A stretch of 25,061 bases of DNA from JBLHRE01 sp047625765 (GTDB lineage Bacteria; Bacteroidota; Bacteroidia; Flavobacteriales; JBLHRE01), in assembly GCA_047625765.1 (NCBI GenBank), contig JBLHRE010000011.1, positions 1-25,061 on the forward strand. Direction: 5' to 3'. The notes under the pieces were generated by a model. It did no database searches. It was not told the DNA's origin and saw nothing but the letters and a program-made list of their open reading frames with translations. The translations under genes and the position numbers were made by a program. Position 1 is the first letter of the stretch; each line of letters begins with the position of its first letter. Positions 1 to 7,513 of this stretch are shown piece by piece.

Positions 1-80
1 ATTTCAGTACAATTCTTTGCTGCGTCTTTCCAAATAGTGTCGAACTGAATTAGGTGAAGCTTTAATTTCTTGGCAATCAT
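1..80 (-). CDS. Carbon-nitrogen hydrolase (nitrilase superfamily), N-terminal fragment
   Basis: Only the first 26 codons are in the window; the gene runs off the left edge. The ATG at 80-78 overlaps the TGA of the exonuclease gene by four bases (ATGA), so the two genes are probably translationally coupled. The start reads MIAKKLKLHLIQFDTIWKD. A basic start, then a hydrophobic beta-strand ending in Q followed by W-x-D, is the usual opening of nitrilase-superfamily amidases such as omega-amidase (YafV type), which deaminate 2-oxoglutaramate or similar omega-amides. The catalytic Glu-Lys-Cys triad would lie outside the window, so the family call rests on a short N-terminal pattern plus the operon position. 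It would be the last visible gene of the operon that begins with the sugar-phosphate isomerase. Confidence 0.65.
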   Translation of the reverse strand, partial: MIAKKLKLHLIQFDTIWKDAAKNCTE

Positions 81-799
81 AAATTACTAAAGTAAATTTG
101 TTCTTGGGGAATAAGGTCTTTTCCTTGCATCGATAAATATACTTGTGCTAAGGATACGGTGTCTTTTTCACAATATTTCACGATTCTAGGCAGGTCATTT
201 TCTATCCAATAAGTAGGGCTTACCATGCTACCATCAATATCGTCTTTAGGAGAAGGAATGCCAAAAACAGCACATAACAACTTTAAGGAAGTATAGTGTT
301 TGTAGTCTCCAAACTTCCACAACTCCATGGTGTCAATATGTGGTATATCCCATGGTTTTTTACCAGCCAATTGCAAACAAAGAGGCAATTCCATTTTGTT
401 AATCAAATAACGTCTAGCCAAAACCGGAAAATCGAACTCTTTGCCATTATGGGCGCAGAGTCTAGACCAAGGCTTTGAATAGGAATGACTTAATAATTCT
501 GCAAATTCTGATAGTAAAACTTGCTCATCGTCATTAAAAAAGGATTTTGTTTTTAAGGCTAAACCATCTTCGCTTTGATAAATAAAGGCCACAGAAATGC
601 ATACAATTTTAGAAAACTCAGCCATAATTCCGCCTCTCTCTTTATAGAATTCTTCTGCGCTTACTTCATCTTTACGTTGAAACTTTGTTTTGTCAGTCCA
701 CAAGGCCTGGAATTCTTCTGATAGATCTCCGAATTTTGCTTTACCCGATACGGTTTCGATATCCAGAAACAAGATGTCTCCTAAAGAATTTTCTTTCAT
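77..799 (-). CDS. Predicted 3'-5' exonuclease, DnaQ/PolB-like (RNase H fold)
   Basis: This 240-residue protein is a stand-alone exonuclease domain of the type annotated as predicted PolB-like 3'-5' exonuclease. All three Exo motifs are visible. Exo I is FLDIETVSG with D13 and E15, Exo II is AHNGKEFDFP with N118 and D123, and Exo III is YCEKD with Y209 and D213, the YxxxD form. These acidic residues bind the two catalytic metal ions in the family. There is no polymerase domain, signal peptide or membrane segment, so it should be a cytoplasmic nuclease; the physiological substrate (DNA or RNA ends) is not known. Its ATG at 799-797 overlaps the TGA of the upstream serine hydrolase gene by four bases, and its own stop overlaps the start of the nitrilase-like gene. 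Confidence 0.87.
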   Translation of the reverse strand: MKENSLGDILFLDIETVSGKAKFGDLSEEFQALWTDKTKFQRKDEVSAEEFYKERGGIMAEFSKIVCISVAFIYQSEDGLALKTKSFFNDDEQVLLSEFAELLSHSYSKPWSRLCAHNGKEFDFPVLARRYLINKMELPLCLQLAGKKPWDIPHIDTMELWKFGDYKHYTSLKLLCAVFGIPSPKDDIDGSMVSPTYWIENDLPRIVKYCEKDTVSLAQVYLSMQGKDLIPQEQIYFSNL

Positions 800-1947
800 T
801 TATAAGCCTTTAATAGTTCTTCGACATAGGTAATAAGGTCTACGCGATGCTCGTTTACAACCACCGAAGATCTTTTATGTCCTAATCTTACAGCAACCAA
901 GTCTAGCTCAGGAATAACAATAACATATTGTCCAAAAACCCCTCGCATATAATAAATAGGAGTATCAAACTGAGGCGCCAACCACCAAGAAAGGCCGTAA
1001 TAATCTGTTATGCCAGTTTTGGTACTCGTGGGCCTCGTTGATTCTGTAATCCACATTGAATCAATAATTTGTGTGCCTGCAAAATTCCCAGAATCTAAAT
1101 ACAACTGACCAAATCGAGCAAAATCTCTAGCATTAGAATTGAAACAACAGTAGGCTTTTTCTGTCCCATGTTCTCTGTCTAGAGTCCAAAGAGCAGTATT
1201 ACCAGCGCCAAGAGGTGTCCATAATTTTTGTGAGGTATATGCTCCAATTTTAACTCCAGTAGCCCTTTCTAAAACCAAAGCCATAAGTTGGGTGTTGCCA
1301 CTTTTATAGACGAATTTTTCTCCAGGAGGAGCCGTTATCTCTTGTTGTAGAATTAATTTTTCTAAGTTTCGAGTATAGTAAGCCTTAGCTGTTACAGAAA
1401 ATGGGCTGGTATAGTGTTCTGTCCAATCTAGCCCAGAACACATTCTAAGCAAATGTTCAACCTCTAAGTCTTTGGCGTATTCTCCTTTTAGTTCAGGAAT
1501 AAAATCCGAAACCTTCTGATTTAAAGATTTTATTTTTCCTTCTTGAATAGCAATTACCGTAAGCATACTAACAATGCTTTTTGCCATAGAAAAGGAATTA
1601 GATAAGCTATGTGGTCCATAACCATCCCAATAGTGTTCTTGTCGTATACTATCGCCTTGAATTACCAATAAGGCAACCGATTCATATTCCTCTAAGGCGT
1701 TTGAAAATCTACCTGATAAAGCTATTGTATTGTAATCGTTGCCTTCTTGCCAAGGTATTTCTTTGGTCGATTCAATCTCTCTGTGAGCGAAAAATTGATA
1801 GTCGTCTATTGTGGCAGAAGTTTCACCTCTAAGATAGGTGCACCTAATTCCTTTTACGAGGTATCCATTTCCGCTAATGTACAGGCCAGAAACAGCAAGG
1901 GCAATAATAATTAAAAGAAATTGTAGAAAGCGTTTTAAGATTTTCAT
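796..1947 (-). CDS. Membrane-anchored serine hydrolase, beta-lactamase (class C/PBP) family
   Basis: The 383-residue product has a basic start and a hydrophobic segment at about residues 7-25, so it is probably anchored in or exported across the inner membrane. The catalytic domain has the SxxK motif as SMAK (S120, K123). The second motif region reads VYKSGNTQ (Y214), similar to the tyrosine motif of 6-aminohexanoate-dimer hydrolase-like enzymes, and a G-x-x-GQ segment near the C-terminus stands in for the KTG/HxG motif. The family includes esterases, amidases, D-aminopeptidases and class C beta-lactamases, and the sequence does not say which substrate is used. True AmpC beta-lactamase is less likely, because its YxN and KTG motifs are not present in canonical form. 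The gene follows lipB by 42 bases and overlaps the exonuclease gene by four. Confidence 0.83.
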   Translation of the reverse strand: MKILKRFLQFLLIIIALAVSGLYISGNGYLVKGIRCTYLRGETSATIDDYQFFAHREIESTKEIPWQEGNDYNTIALSGRFSNALEEYESVALLVIQGDSIRQEHYWDGYGPHSLSNSFSMAKSIVSMLTVIAIQEGKIKSLNQKVSDFIPELKGEYAKDLEVEHLLRMCSGLDWTEHYTSPFSVTAKAYYTRNLEKLILQQEITAPPGEKFVYKSGNTQLMALVLERATGVKIGAYTSQKLWTPLGAGNTALWTLDREHGTEKAYCCFNSNARDFARFGQLYLDSGNFAGTQIIDSMWITESTRPTSTKTGITDYYGLSWWLAPQFDTPIYYMRGVFGQYVIVIPELDLVAVRLGHKRSSVVVNEHRVDLITYVEELLKAYK

Positions 1948-1989
1948 AATAGGGATTTTGCCTTTTTTAAAAGTAGCAAAACCAAGCTA

Positions 1990-2691
1990 CTATTCCCAGC
2001 TAAAGTCAAATACTTGCAGCAAGTTCTTTTTTACTTTCTTTTTCACCTCTTCCATGTCAACAGAATGGCCCAATTCCTTATCCAAAGAAGTTACGGCTTT
2101 GTCGCTTATACCACACGGAACAATATTACTAAAGTAGTCAAGATGAGCATTTACGTTAAAAGCAAAACCATGCATGGTTACCCAACGGCTGGCTCTAACT
2201 CCCATTGCACATATTTTTCTTGCCTTGGCAGGATTTTCTCCATCTAACCAAACACCTGTAGATCCTTCAACTCTTCCAGATTCAACTCCATATTCGGCTA
2301 AAGTCAGAATTATAGCTTCTTCTAAATATCTAAGGTATTTGTGAATGTCGGTAAAGAAATTATCGAGATCAAAAATAGGGTAACCAACCAATTGGCCCGG
2401 GCCATGATAGGTTATGTCACCACCTCTATTAATTTTATAATAAGTAGCGCCAGCAGCTTTCAACTGTTCGTTGTTCACTAATAAGTGCTCTTCAGATCCG
2501 CTTTTACCTAAAGTATAAACATGTGGGTGTTCGCAAAACAGTAAAAAGTTTTTGGTTTGCTTTTTATCAGCATCCTCTGCTTTTCTGTTAAACGTTTTTT
2601 GTTGGACAATTCCTTCAAAAAGTTCTTCTTGATAATCCCAGGCTTCTTTATAGTCAATTACACCAAGGTCTCTAAATTCAACTTTTCGCAT
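1990..2691 (-). CDS. lipB: Octanoyl-[acyl-carrier-protein]:protein N-octanoyltransferase LipB
   Basis: LipB moves octanoate from acyl-carrier protein to lysines of lipoyl domains (2-oxoacid dehydrogenase E2 subunits, GcvH), the first step of lipoate synthesis in the cytoplasm. The 233-residue product has the family signature RGGDITYHGPGQL at residues 89-101, the catalytic lysine region ARKICAMG (K159), and the nucleophilic cysteine in NIVPCGI (C193) that forms the acyl-thioester. Length is normal for the family. The charged segment at about 36-48 (RKAEDADKKQTK) is a loop insert compared with E. coli LipB. The ATG shares one base with the TAA of the upstream isomerase gene (TAATG), implying coupled translation. 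LipA is not in this window. Confidence 0.96.
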   Translation of the reverse strand: MRKVEFRDLGVIDYKEAWDYQEELFEGIVQQKTFNRKAEDADKKQTKNFLLFCEHPHVYTLGKSGSEEHLLVNNEQLKAAGATYYKINRGGDITYHGPGQLVGYPIFDLDNFFTDIHKYLRYLEEAIILTLAEYGVESGRVEGSTGVWLDGENPAKARKICAMGVRASRWVTMHGFAFNVNAHLDYFSNIVPCGISDKAVTSLDKELGHSVDMEEVKKKVKKNLLQVFDFSWE

Positions 2692-3674
2692 TAAAAATTA
2701 GATAGTTGAGACTTTAAGTAGTCTATTACTGTTACCTCTATTGGATCCATTTCTTTCATGTCAGAGAGATATAAGGACAACCAATCTCCCAAATGAATGA
2801 GGTAAAGAGAATTGCTTATCATATCATCTCCTTTAGAGTACACCTCAGTAATATTGCTAGTGTATTTGCTAATAATCTCTTTATTGATTTCTATGCGTTT
2901 TTGAATACGCTCATAATCTCCAGAGTTTCTAAGAATAACTACCGCTAGATTATTGTTTTTGTCTCTCCAACCAACAAGTTCATTGTGATTCATTTCTGGA
3001 ATCACATGATGCCAACAAAGCATTTTGGCATTTTCATTTATTTGCTGCCTCCATCTTACCAGAACACCTTCGTAAGGATTTGCGGCATAAAGTACAGGTG
3101 TAGTTCCTAACAATTTTTTAGCCAATGCTTTGGCCTCGTCTTTAATTTCCTGACTTTGAGTTTTGATAAGTGTAATTGCTTGCTCGAAAGATGTGATAAA
3201 CCTGTTAGAGATAAGACCGTAATTGGCAAATACAAAAAACAAAGAGGTCATAGAAAAACCTAACATCGTACGAGGAGGCTCACCCCCAGGTATGACTATG
3301 TGATTGAGCTTATTTTTTTTACAAATATCTAATAAAGTTCCGCCAGAAGTAATTGCAGCAACTTCAGCCCCTTTTTTTATAGCCTGCTCCAAAGCGATTA
3401 AAGTCTCTTCTGTGTTTCCAGAATAAGAGCAACATATTACCAAGGTATTTTCATCAACCCAATTAGGAATGAAATAGCTTTTTAAAGAATTTACAGGCAC
3501 GGAAATCTCTCCAGAGATGATCTGAGTAACAATGCTACCGCCAATTCCAGAGCCGCCTAGACCAATTATCAATACGTTTTTTACGGTATTTTTAGGGGCT
3601 GCAAAATTTGATTTACGTCCTATTTCCATTGCAGTTTCCAAGTGGCTTGGAAATGCTGCTATTAATTTCTCCAT
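2691..3674 (-). CDS. Bifunctional phosphoglucose/phosphomannose isomerase (SIS domain)
   Basis: The 327-residue product matches the compact PGI/PMI family known from archaea and some bacteria, which interconverts glucose-6-P or mannose-6-P with fructose-6-P. It contains two SIS folds. The first has GLGGSGIGG at 38-46 and CSYSGNTEET at 82-91 (phosphosugar loop). PGGEPPRTMLG at 129-139 includes R135. Residues E214 (in INENAK) and H230 (in EMNHNELVGW) correspond to the catalytic glutamate and histidine described for the Pyrobaculum enzyme; that mapping is from memory. It is much shorter than the classical PGI of about 550 residues. It is the first gene of the minus-strand operon, divergent from lysS across 86 bases. 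Whether it is the cell's main PGI cannot be told from this window. Confidence 0.88.
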   Translation of the reverse strand: MEKLIAAFPSHLETAMEIGRKSNFAAPKNTVKNVLIIGLGGSGIGGSIVTQIISGEISVPVNSLKSYFIPNWVDENTLVICCSYSGNTEETLIALEQAIKKGAEVAAITSGGTLLDICKKNKLNHIVIPGGEPPRTMLGFSMTSLFFVFANYGLISNRFITSFEQAITLIKTQSQEIKDEAKALAKKLLGTTPVLYAANPYEGVLVRWRQQINENAKMLCWHHVIPEMNHNELVGWRDKNNNLAVVILRNSGDYERIQKRIEINKEIISKYTSNITEVYSKGDDMISNSLYLIHLGDWLSLYLSDMKEMDPIEVTVIDYLKSQLSNF

Positions 3675-3736
3675 GCAGTGTTTTTCTTTCTCAATAATTA
3701 CCTATTTACCTTAAATAATAGGACGTGCAAATATCA

Positions 3737-3744
3737 TATCTTCG
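3737..3744 (+). promoter_or_regulatory. Possible -7 element of the lysS promoter
   Basis: TATCTTCG lies 16 bases before the lysS ATG and differs by one base from the Bacteroidota sigma-A -7 consensus TAnnTTTG. I see no clear TTG-type -33 box at the expected distance. The 86-base gap 3675-3760 must also hold the promoter of the divergent isomerase operon, for which I find only an imperfect match (GATATTTG on the minus strand). Confidence 0.35.
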
Positions 3745-3760
3745 CCAAAAATAATGAAAA

Positions 3761-5473
3761 ATGAGCAGAGAATTATCTGAACAGGAAATTGTCAGAAGAG
3801 AATCACTGACCAAACTACGAGATTTGGGTATAGATCCGTACCCTGCGGATAAATTTGAAGTGAATGTATCGGCTTCAGATATCCATAAAAACTACGAAAA
3901 AGAGAAGTTAAGGTTCGAAAATATCAGCATTGCAGGTAGAATAATGGGCAGACGAATAATGGGTTCTGCATCATTTGCTGAAATTCAAGATTCATCGGGA
4001 AGAATTCAGATTTATGTAAATAGAGATGAAATTTGTCCGGGAGAAGATAAAACCATGTACAATACTGTGTTCAAGAAACTTTTGGACATTGGTGATATTA
4101 TTGGTCTTAAAGGCTATGTTTTTAGAACACAAGTAGGCGAAATTTCAATACATGTAACCGAGTTGAAATTGTTAACCAAAAGCATAAAACCACTTCCTGT
4201 TGTTAAAACCGATGCTGAAGGTAAAGTGCATGATGGATTTACAAATGCTGAGCAAAGATACCGCCAGCGTTACCTAGATTTAATTGTAAATCCTTCTGTA
4301 AAAGAAACTTTTGAGAAACGTACAAAACTGACCAATTCTATGCGTCAGTTTTTAAATCTTAAAGGGTATTTGGAAGTTGAGACTCCCGTGCTTCAGCCTA
4401 TTTATGGTGGTGCAGCAGCAAGACCCTTCAAAACACATCACAACACATTAGATATGACCTTGTATTTGCGTATTGCAAATGAGTTGTATTTAAAAAAGTT
4501 GATTGTTGGTGGTTTTGATGGCGTTTATGAGTTTGCCAAAGACTTTAGAAACGAAGGGATGAGTCGTTTCCACAACCCAGAGTTTACCCAAATGGAATTG
4601 TATGTCGCTTACAAAGACTACAATTGGATGATGGATTTGGTAGAAGAGATGGTAGAGCGTATCGCTTTAGACATACATGGCACTACAGAAGTACAGGCAG
4701 GAGAGAATGTCATCAACTTCCAAAGACCTTGGAAACGTTACACCATGTACGAAGCTATCGAGCATTTTACGGGAATCAACGTTACGGAAATGAACGAATA
4801 TGAAATGCGTGCAACGGCTTTGAAATTAGATGTTCCTGTTGATGATACCATGGGAAGAGGGAAATTGATTGATGAGATCTTTGGAGAAACGTGTGAAGGC
4901 AAATTGATTCAGCCAACATTTATTACAGATTATCCAGAAGAAATGTCTCCTTTAGCTAAGAAGCATAGAACTATGCCAGGATTGGTAGAGCGTTTTGAGG
5001 GGATTTGTAATGGAAAGGAAATCTGTAATGCTTATTCCGAGTTAAACGACCCTATAGATCAGCGTAAACGATTCGAAGATCAGTTGGAATTGGGCAAGCG
5101 TGGCGATGAAGAAGCGATGATATTGGATGAGGATTTCTTGACAGCTATAGATCATGGAATGCCTCCAACATCTGGCTTGGGAATTGGAATTGACCGTTTG
5201 GCAATGATTATGACCAATAGCAACTCTATTCAAGATGTGTTGTTTTTCCCGCAAATGCGACCAGAAAAGAAGGAAGCTAAGTTGGAGCTAAACGATGATG
5301 AAAAATTGGTTTTAGGAATCTTATCAAAGAATGATACTATGCCTTTAGAAGATTTGAAAACCCAATCTGAATTGTCCAATAAAAAATGGGACAAAGCCAT
5401 TAAAGGATTAACAGGGTCTAACCTTGCTAAGGTAGAGAAGCAAGATGATGTGTTGACAGTTTCTATTGTTTAG
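3761..5473 (+). CDS. lysS: Lysyl-tRNA synthetase, class II
   Basis: LysRS attaches lysine to tRNA(Lys) using ATP. The 570-residue product has an N-terminal OB-fold anticodon-binding domain (about 55-140) followed by the class II catalytic core. The motif 1 region leads to VETPVL (206-211). Motif 2 is DFRNEGMSRFHNPEFTQ (261-277), and motif 3 is GIGIDRLAM (474-482). After the usual end of a bacterial LysRS (about residue 505) there is an extension of roughly 65 residues, predicted mostly helical and ending DVLTVSIV, with a small winged-helix look; I recall similar tails in Bacteroidota LysRS. The ATG at 3761 follows an A-rich stretch and fits the family start. The gene is monocistronic, bounded by the divergent operon and the terminator at 5496-5529. 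Confidence 0.97.
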   Translation: MSRELSEQEIVRRESLTKLRDLGIDPYPADKFEVNVSASDIHKNYEKEKLRFENISIAGRIMGRRIMGSASFAEIQDSSGRIQIYVNRDEICPGEDKTMYNTVFKKLLDIGDIIGLKGYVFRTQVGEISIHVTELKLLTKSIKPLPVVKTDAEGKVHDGFTNAEQRYRQRYLDLIVNPSVKETFEKRTKLTNSMRQFLNLKGYLEVETPVLQPIYGGAAARPFKTHHNTLDMTLYLRIANELYLKKLIVGGFDGVYEFAKDFRNEGMSRFHNPEFTQMELYVAYKDYNWMMDLVEEMVERIALDIHGTTEVQAGENVINFQRPWKRYTMYEAIEHFTGINVTEMNEYEMRATALKLDVPVDDTMGRGKLIDEIFGETCEGKLIQPTFITDYPEEMSPLAKKHRTMPGLVERFEGICNGKEICNAYSELNDPIDQRKRFEDQLELGKRGDEEAMILDEDFLTAIDHGMPPTSGLGIGIDRLAMIMTNSNSIQDVLFFPQMRPEKKEAKLELNDDEKLVLGILSKNDTMPLEDLKTQSELSNKKWDKAIKGLTGSNLAKVEKQDDVLTVSIV

Positions 5474-5495
5474 AAACACGTAGAATTTAATATAG

Positions 5496-5529
5496 ACGCC
5501 CTTTGGTATTAATACCAAAGGGCGTTTTT
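5496..5529 (+). terminator. Rho-independent terminator of lysS
   Basis: A perfect 15-base inverted repeat, ACGCCCTTTGGTATT followed directly by AATACCAAAGGGCGT, then TTTTT. The stem starts 22 bases after the lysS stop. The central bases would open to form the loop. Confidence 0.9.
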
Positions 5530-5806
5530 GTTTGCTTGTGTTTTGGGACAAATGCCCATAATTGGAAATTTTAAGCGCTTATTTTATTTCTATTCAAATA
5601 ATGCTAAGACTAGCGAAAGTAAAGGTTTGGCGTTGGTTTTGCCTTTTGTGAAAAATTGCATCAAGTCGCAATGGGTCTGTATAGGTCTTATCTGAATATG
5701 GATGAGGCTACGAATTTATTGCTAGGTGATCAGAAAATAGCGCTCCGAAAATAAATTACACAGTTCAGGTTAACGACTTTGTACAAACCATGCAAGTTGT
5801 AATGTC
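5530..5806. other. Gene-free spacer between lysS and the aldehyde dehydrogenase gene
   Basis: I recognise no gene here. Two overlapping short plus-strand frames are open, 5552-5695 (47 codons from ATG) and an ATG frame of 27 codons that follows in another frame (MGLYRSYLNMDEATNLLLGD...). Neither resembles a family I know. Their overlap in two frames could reflect a decayed gene. There is no clear terminator for the aldehyde dehydrogenase gene, which ends at 5807. Confidence 0.5.
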
Positions 5807-7249
5807 TTAAAGTTTAATACAAACGTTCTTTTCCTCGGTAAAAAACCTCAAGGCCTCAAAGCCGCCTTCTCTTCCCATTCCCGAATCCTTAACACCACCA
5901 AATGGTGTTCTTAAATCGCGGAGTAACCAAGTGTTAACCCAAACAATACCTGCATGTAGTTTTGCCGCTAAACTATGTGCTCTAGTCAGATTTTCGGTCC
6001 ATACGGTTGCAGACAATCCATAACGAACGACATTGGCGTATTCCAAGGCTTCTTCTTCGGTATCGAAAGGCATAATGGTTACAACAGGGCCAAAAATCTC
6101 TTCCAAGTTTGTGCGGCAATCATGTGCCAAACCTTCGATAACAGTGGGCTCAATAAAATAACCATTCGCTAAATCACCTGCAAGGTGCAATTGATTTCCT
6201 CCTGCTAAAATTGTCCCACCTTCTTCTTTAGCCAATGCCACATAAGAAAGAATTTTTTCCATGTGCGATTTAGAAACAATGGCCCCCAAATTACTGTCAG
6301 CATTGGATGGGTTTCCAACTTTTAGAGCCTTTACTTTAGCGATAAAAGCAGTTTTAAATTTTTCGTAAATCGGACGTTCCACCATAATTCTAGAACCACA
6401 CAAACAAATTTCACCTTGATTAGAGAAAGAAGATTTGATAGTTGTTTCCACCATATCATCGAACTTACAATCGGCAAAAATGATGTTTGGGTTTTTACCA
6501 CCCAATTCAAGGCTTAGTTTTTTAAATTTTGGTGCAGCTTCTGCTGCAATTGCAGCACCTGTTTGAGTTCCTCCAGTAAAAGAAATTACAGGAATATCTT
6601 TGTTCGAAACGATGGCAGCGCCAACCTTATGCCCCAATCCATGAACAATATTTAATACTCCAGCAGGCAAACCAGCCTCTATACAAAGTTCCGAAAGTAA
6701 AAAAGCCGTCATAGGAGTTACTTCCGATGGTTTTGCAACAACACAATTACCCGAAGCAAGGGCTGGGGCAATTTTCCATGTAAACAAATACAAGGGTAAG
6801 TTCCAAGGCGAAATACAACCCGCAATTCCAATAGGCTGTCTTAGGGTGTAATTAATTGCAGCACTCTCCATAGCATGGCTTTCGCTATGCTCGTGTAGAA
6901 TACCCGTAGCGTAAAAATTAAAATTCTTTGCCGCTCTAGGAATGTCAATGGCTTTGGCTAGCCACACAGGCTTACCATTGTCTTTGCTTTCAGCTTCGGC
7001 CAAAACTTGCAAGTTATTTTCTATCAATGCAACCACCTTAAGCATAATTTCAGAGCGCTTTTCTTTGGGCGTATTCGACCATTTAGGGAAAGCTGCTTTT
7101 GCCGCATCAACAGCCTGTTGTACATCTTCAGAGCCGCTATCCGGAACAAGAGAATAGACCTTTCCTGTTGCGGGATTGTAATTGTCTAAATATTGACCTC
7201 CGTTTGGAGCAACAAGTTCTCCGTTGATGTAATTCTGAATTTTTTTCAT
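5807..7249 (-). CDS. NAD-dependent aldehyde dehydrogenase, 2-aminomuconate/2-hydroxymuconate semialdehyde dehydrogenase type
   Basis: The 480-residue product is a complete class-specific ALDH. It shows the Rossmann-site segment CISPWNLPLYLFTWK with oxyanion-hole N150, the cofactor lysine in AKPSE (K173), general base E248 in LELGGKN, the catalytic cysteine C282 in NQGEICLC, and EEIFGPV further on. The wording around these motifs (SPWNLPLYLFTWKIAPAL, SSFSNQGEICLC and the terminal FFTEEKNV) is that of the ALDH8A1/AmnC/HMSDH branch, which oxidises 2-aminomuconate or 2-hydroxymuconate semialdehyde. Family assignment from motif wording is strong; exact substrate is inferred. Tryptophan 2,3-dioxygenase 4 kb away supports a role in kynurenine catabolism. 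It is transcribed alone, divergent from leuS. Alternatives are a betaine-aldehyde or general ALDH, which I think less likely. Confidence 0.9.
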   Translation of the reverse strand: MKKIQNYINGELVAPNGGQYLDNYNPATGKVYSLVPDSGSEDVQQAVDAAKAAFPKWSNTPKEKRSEIMLKVVALIENNLQVLAEAESKDNGKPVWLAKAIDIPRAAKNFNFYATGILHEHSESHAMESAAINYTLRQPIGIAGCISPWNLPLYLFTWKIAPALASGNCVVAKPSEVTPMTAFLLSELCIEAGLPAGVLNIVHGLGHKVGAAIVSNKDIPVISFTGGTQTGAAIAAEAAPKFKKLSLELGGKNPNIIFADCKFDDMVETTIKSSFSNQGEICLCGSRIMVERPIYEKFKTAFIAKVKALKVGNPSNADSNLGAIVSKSHMEKILSYVALAKEEGGTILAGGNQLHLAGDLANGYFIEPTVIEGLAHDCRTNLEEIFGPVVTIMPFDTEEEALEYANVVRYGLSATVWTENLTRAHSLAAKLHAGIVWVNTWLLRDLRTPFGGVKDSGMGREGGFEALRFFTEEKNVCIKL

Positions 7250-7482
7250 GCAAATCTAAATGAGGGCTTAAAAGTAAGAAATAGGAACAAGCTTGTAGGG
7301 TTGAAATGTTAGGAATTAGGACAGATACATTTGATATTTAGAAAATAGGCCATGTTGAAAATGCTATAGAGCAAATCGACAAGCGGCTTTTTATTTACAA
7401 ATCGCATGTAGTATTCAATAAAACAGATTTCTTTGTATCTTAATTCCTAGCAACTAATGCCTGTCTGTTATTCCCTAATTTG

Positions 7483-7490
7483 TATCTTTG
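7483..7490 (+). promoter_or_regulatory. -7 element of the leuS promoter
   Basis: TATCTTTG matches the Bacteroidota -7 consensus TAnnTTTG exactly and lies 23 bases before the leuS ATG, giving a leader of roughly 15-20 bases. No convincing -33 TTTG box is visible at the right spacing. The rest of the 264-base divergent spacer 7250-7513 holds no gene that I can see. Confidence 0.55.
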
Positions 7491-7513
7491 CCGCCTTAAA
7501 AATCAAGCACTAA

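Noticed and set aside
5616..5656. Possible hairpin AAAGG...CCTTT in the spacer after lysS
   Set aside because: Only five bases pair and the inner sequence does not, so it is not a supported structure.
7251..7258. CAAATCTA, the reverse complement of TAGATTTG, a perfect -7 match for the aldehyde dehydrogenase gene
   Set aside because: It ends two bases before the ATG, so transcription would start inside the start codon. The protein start fits the family well, so the match is probably chance unless the mRNA is leaderless.
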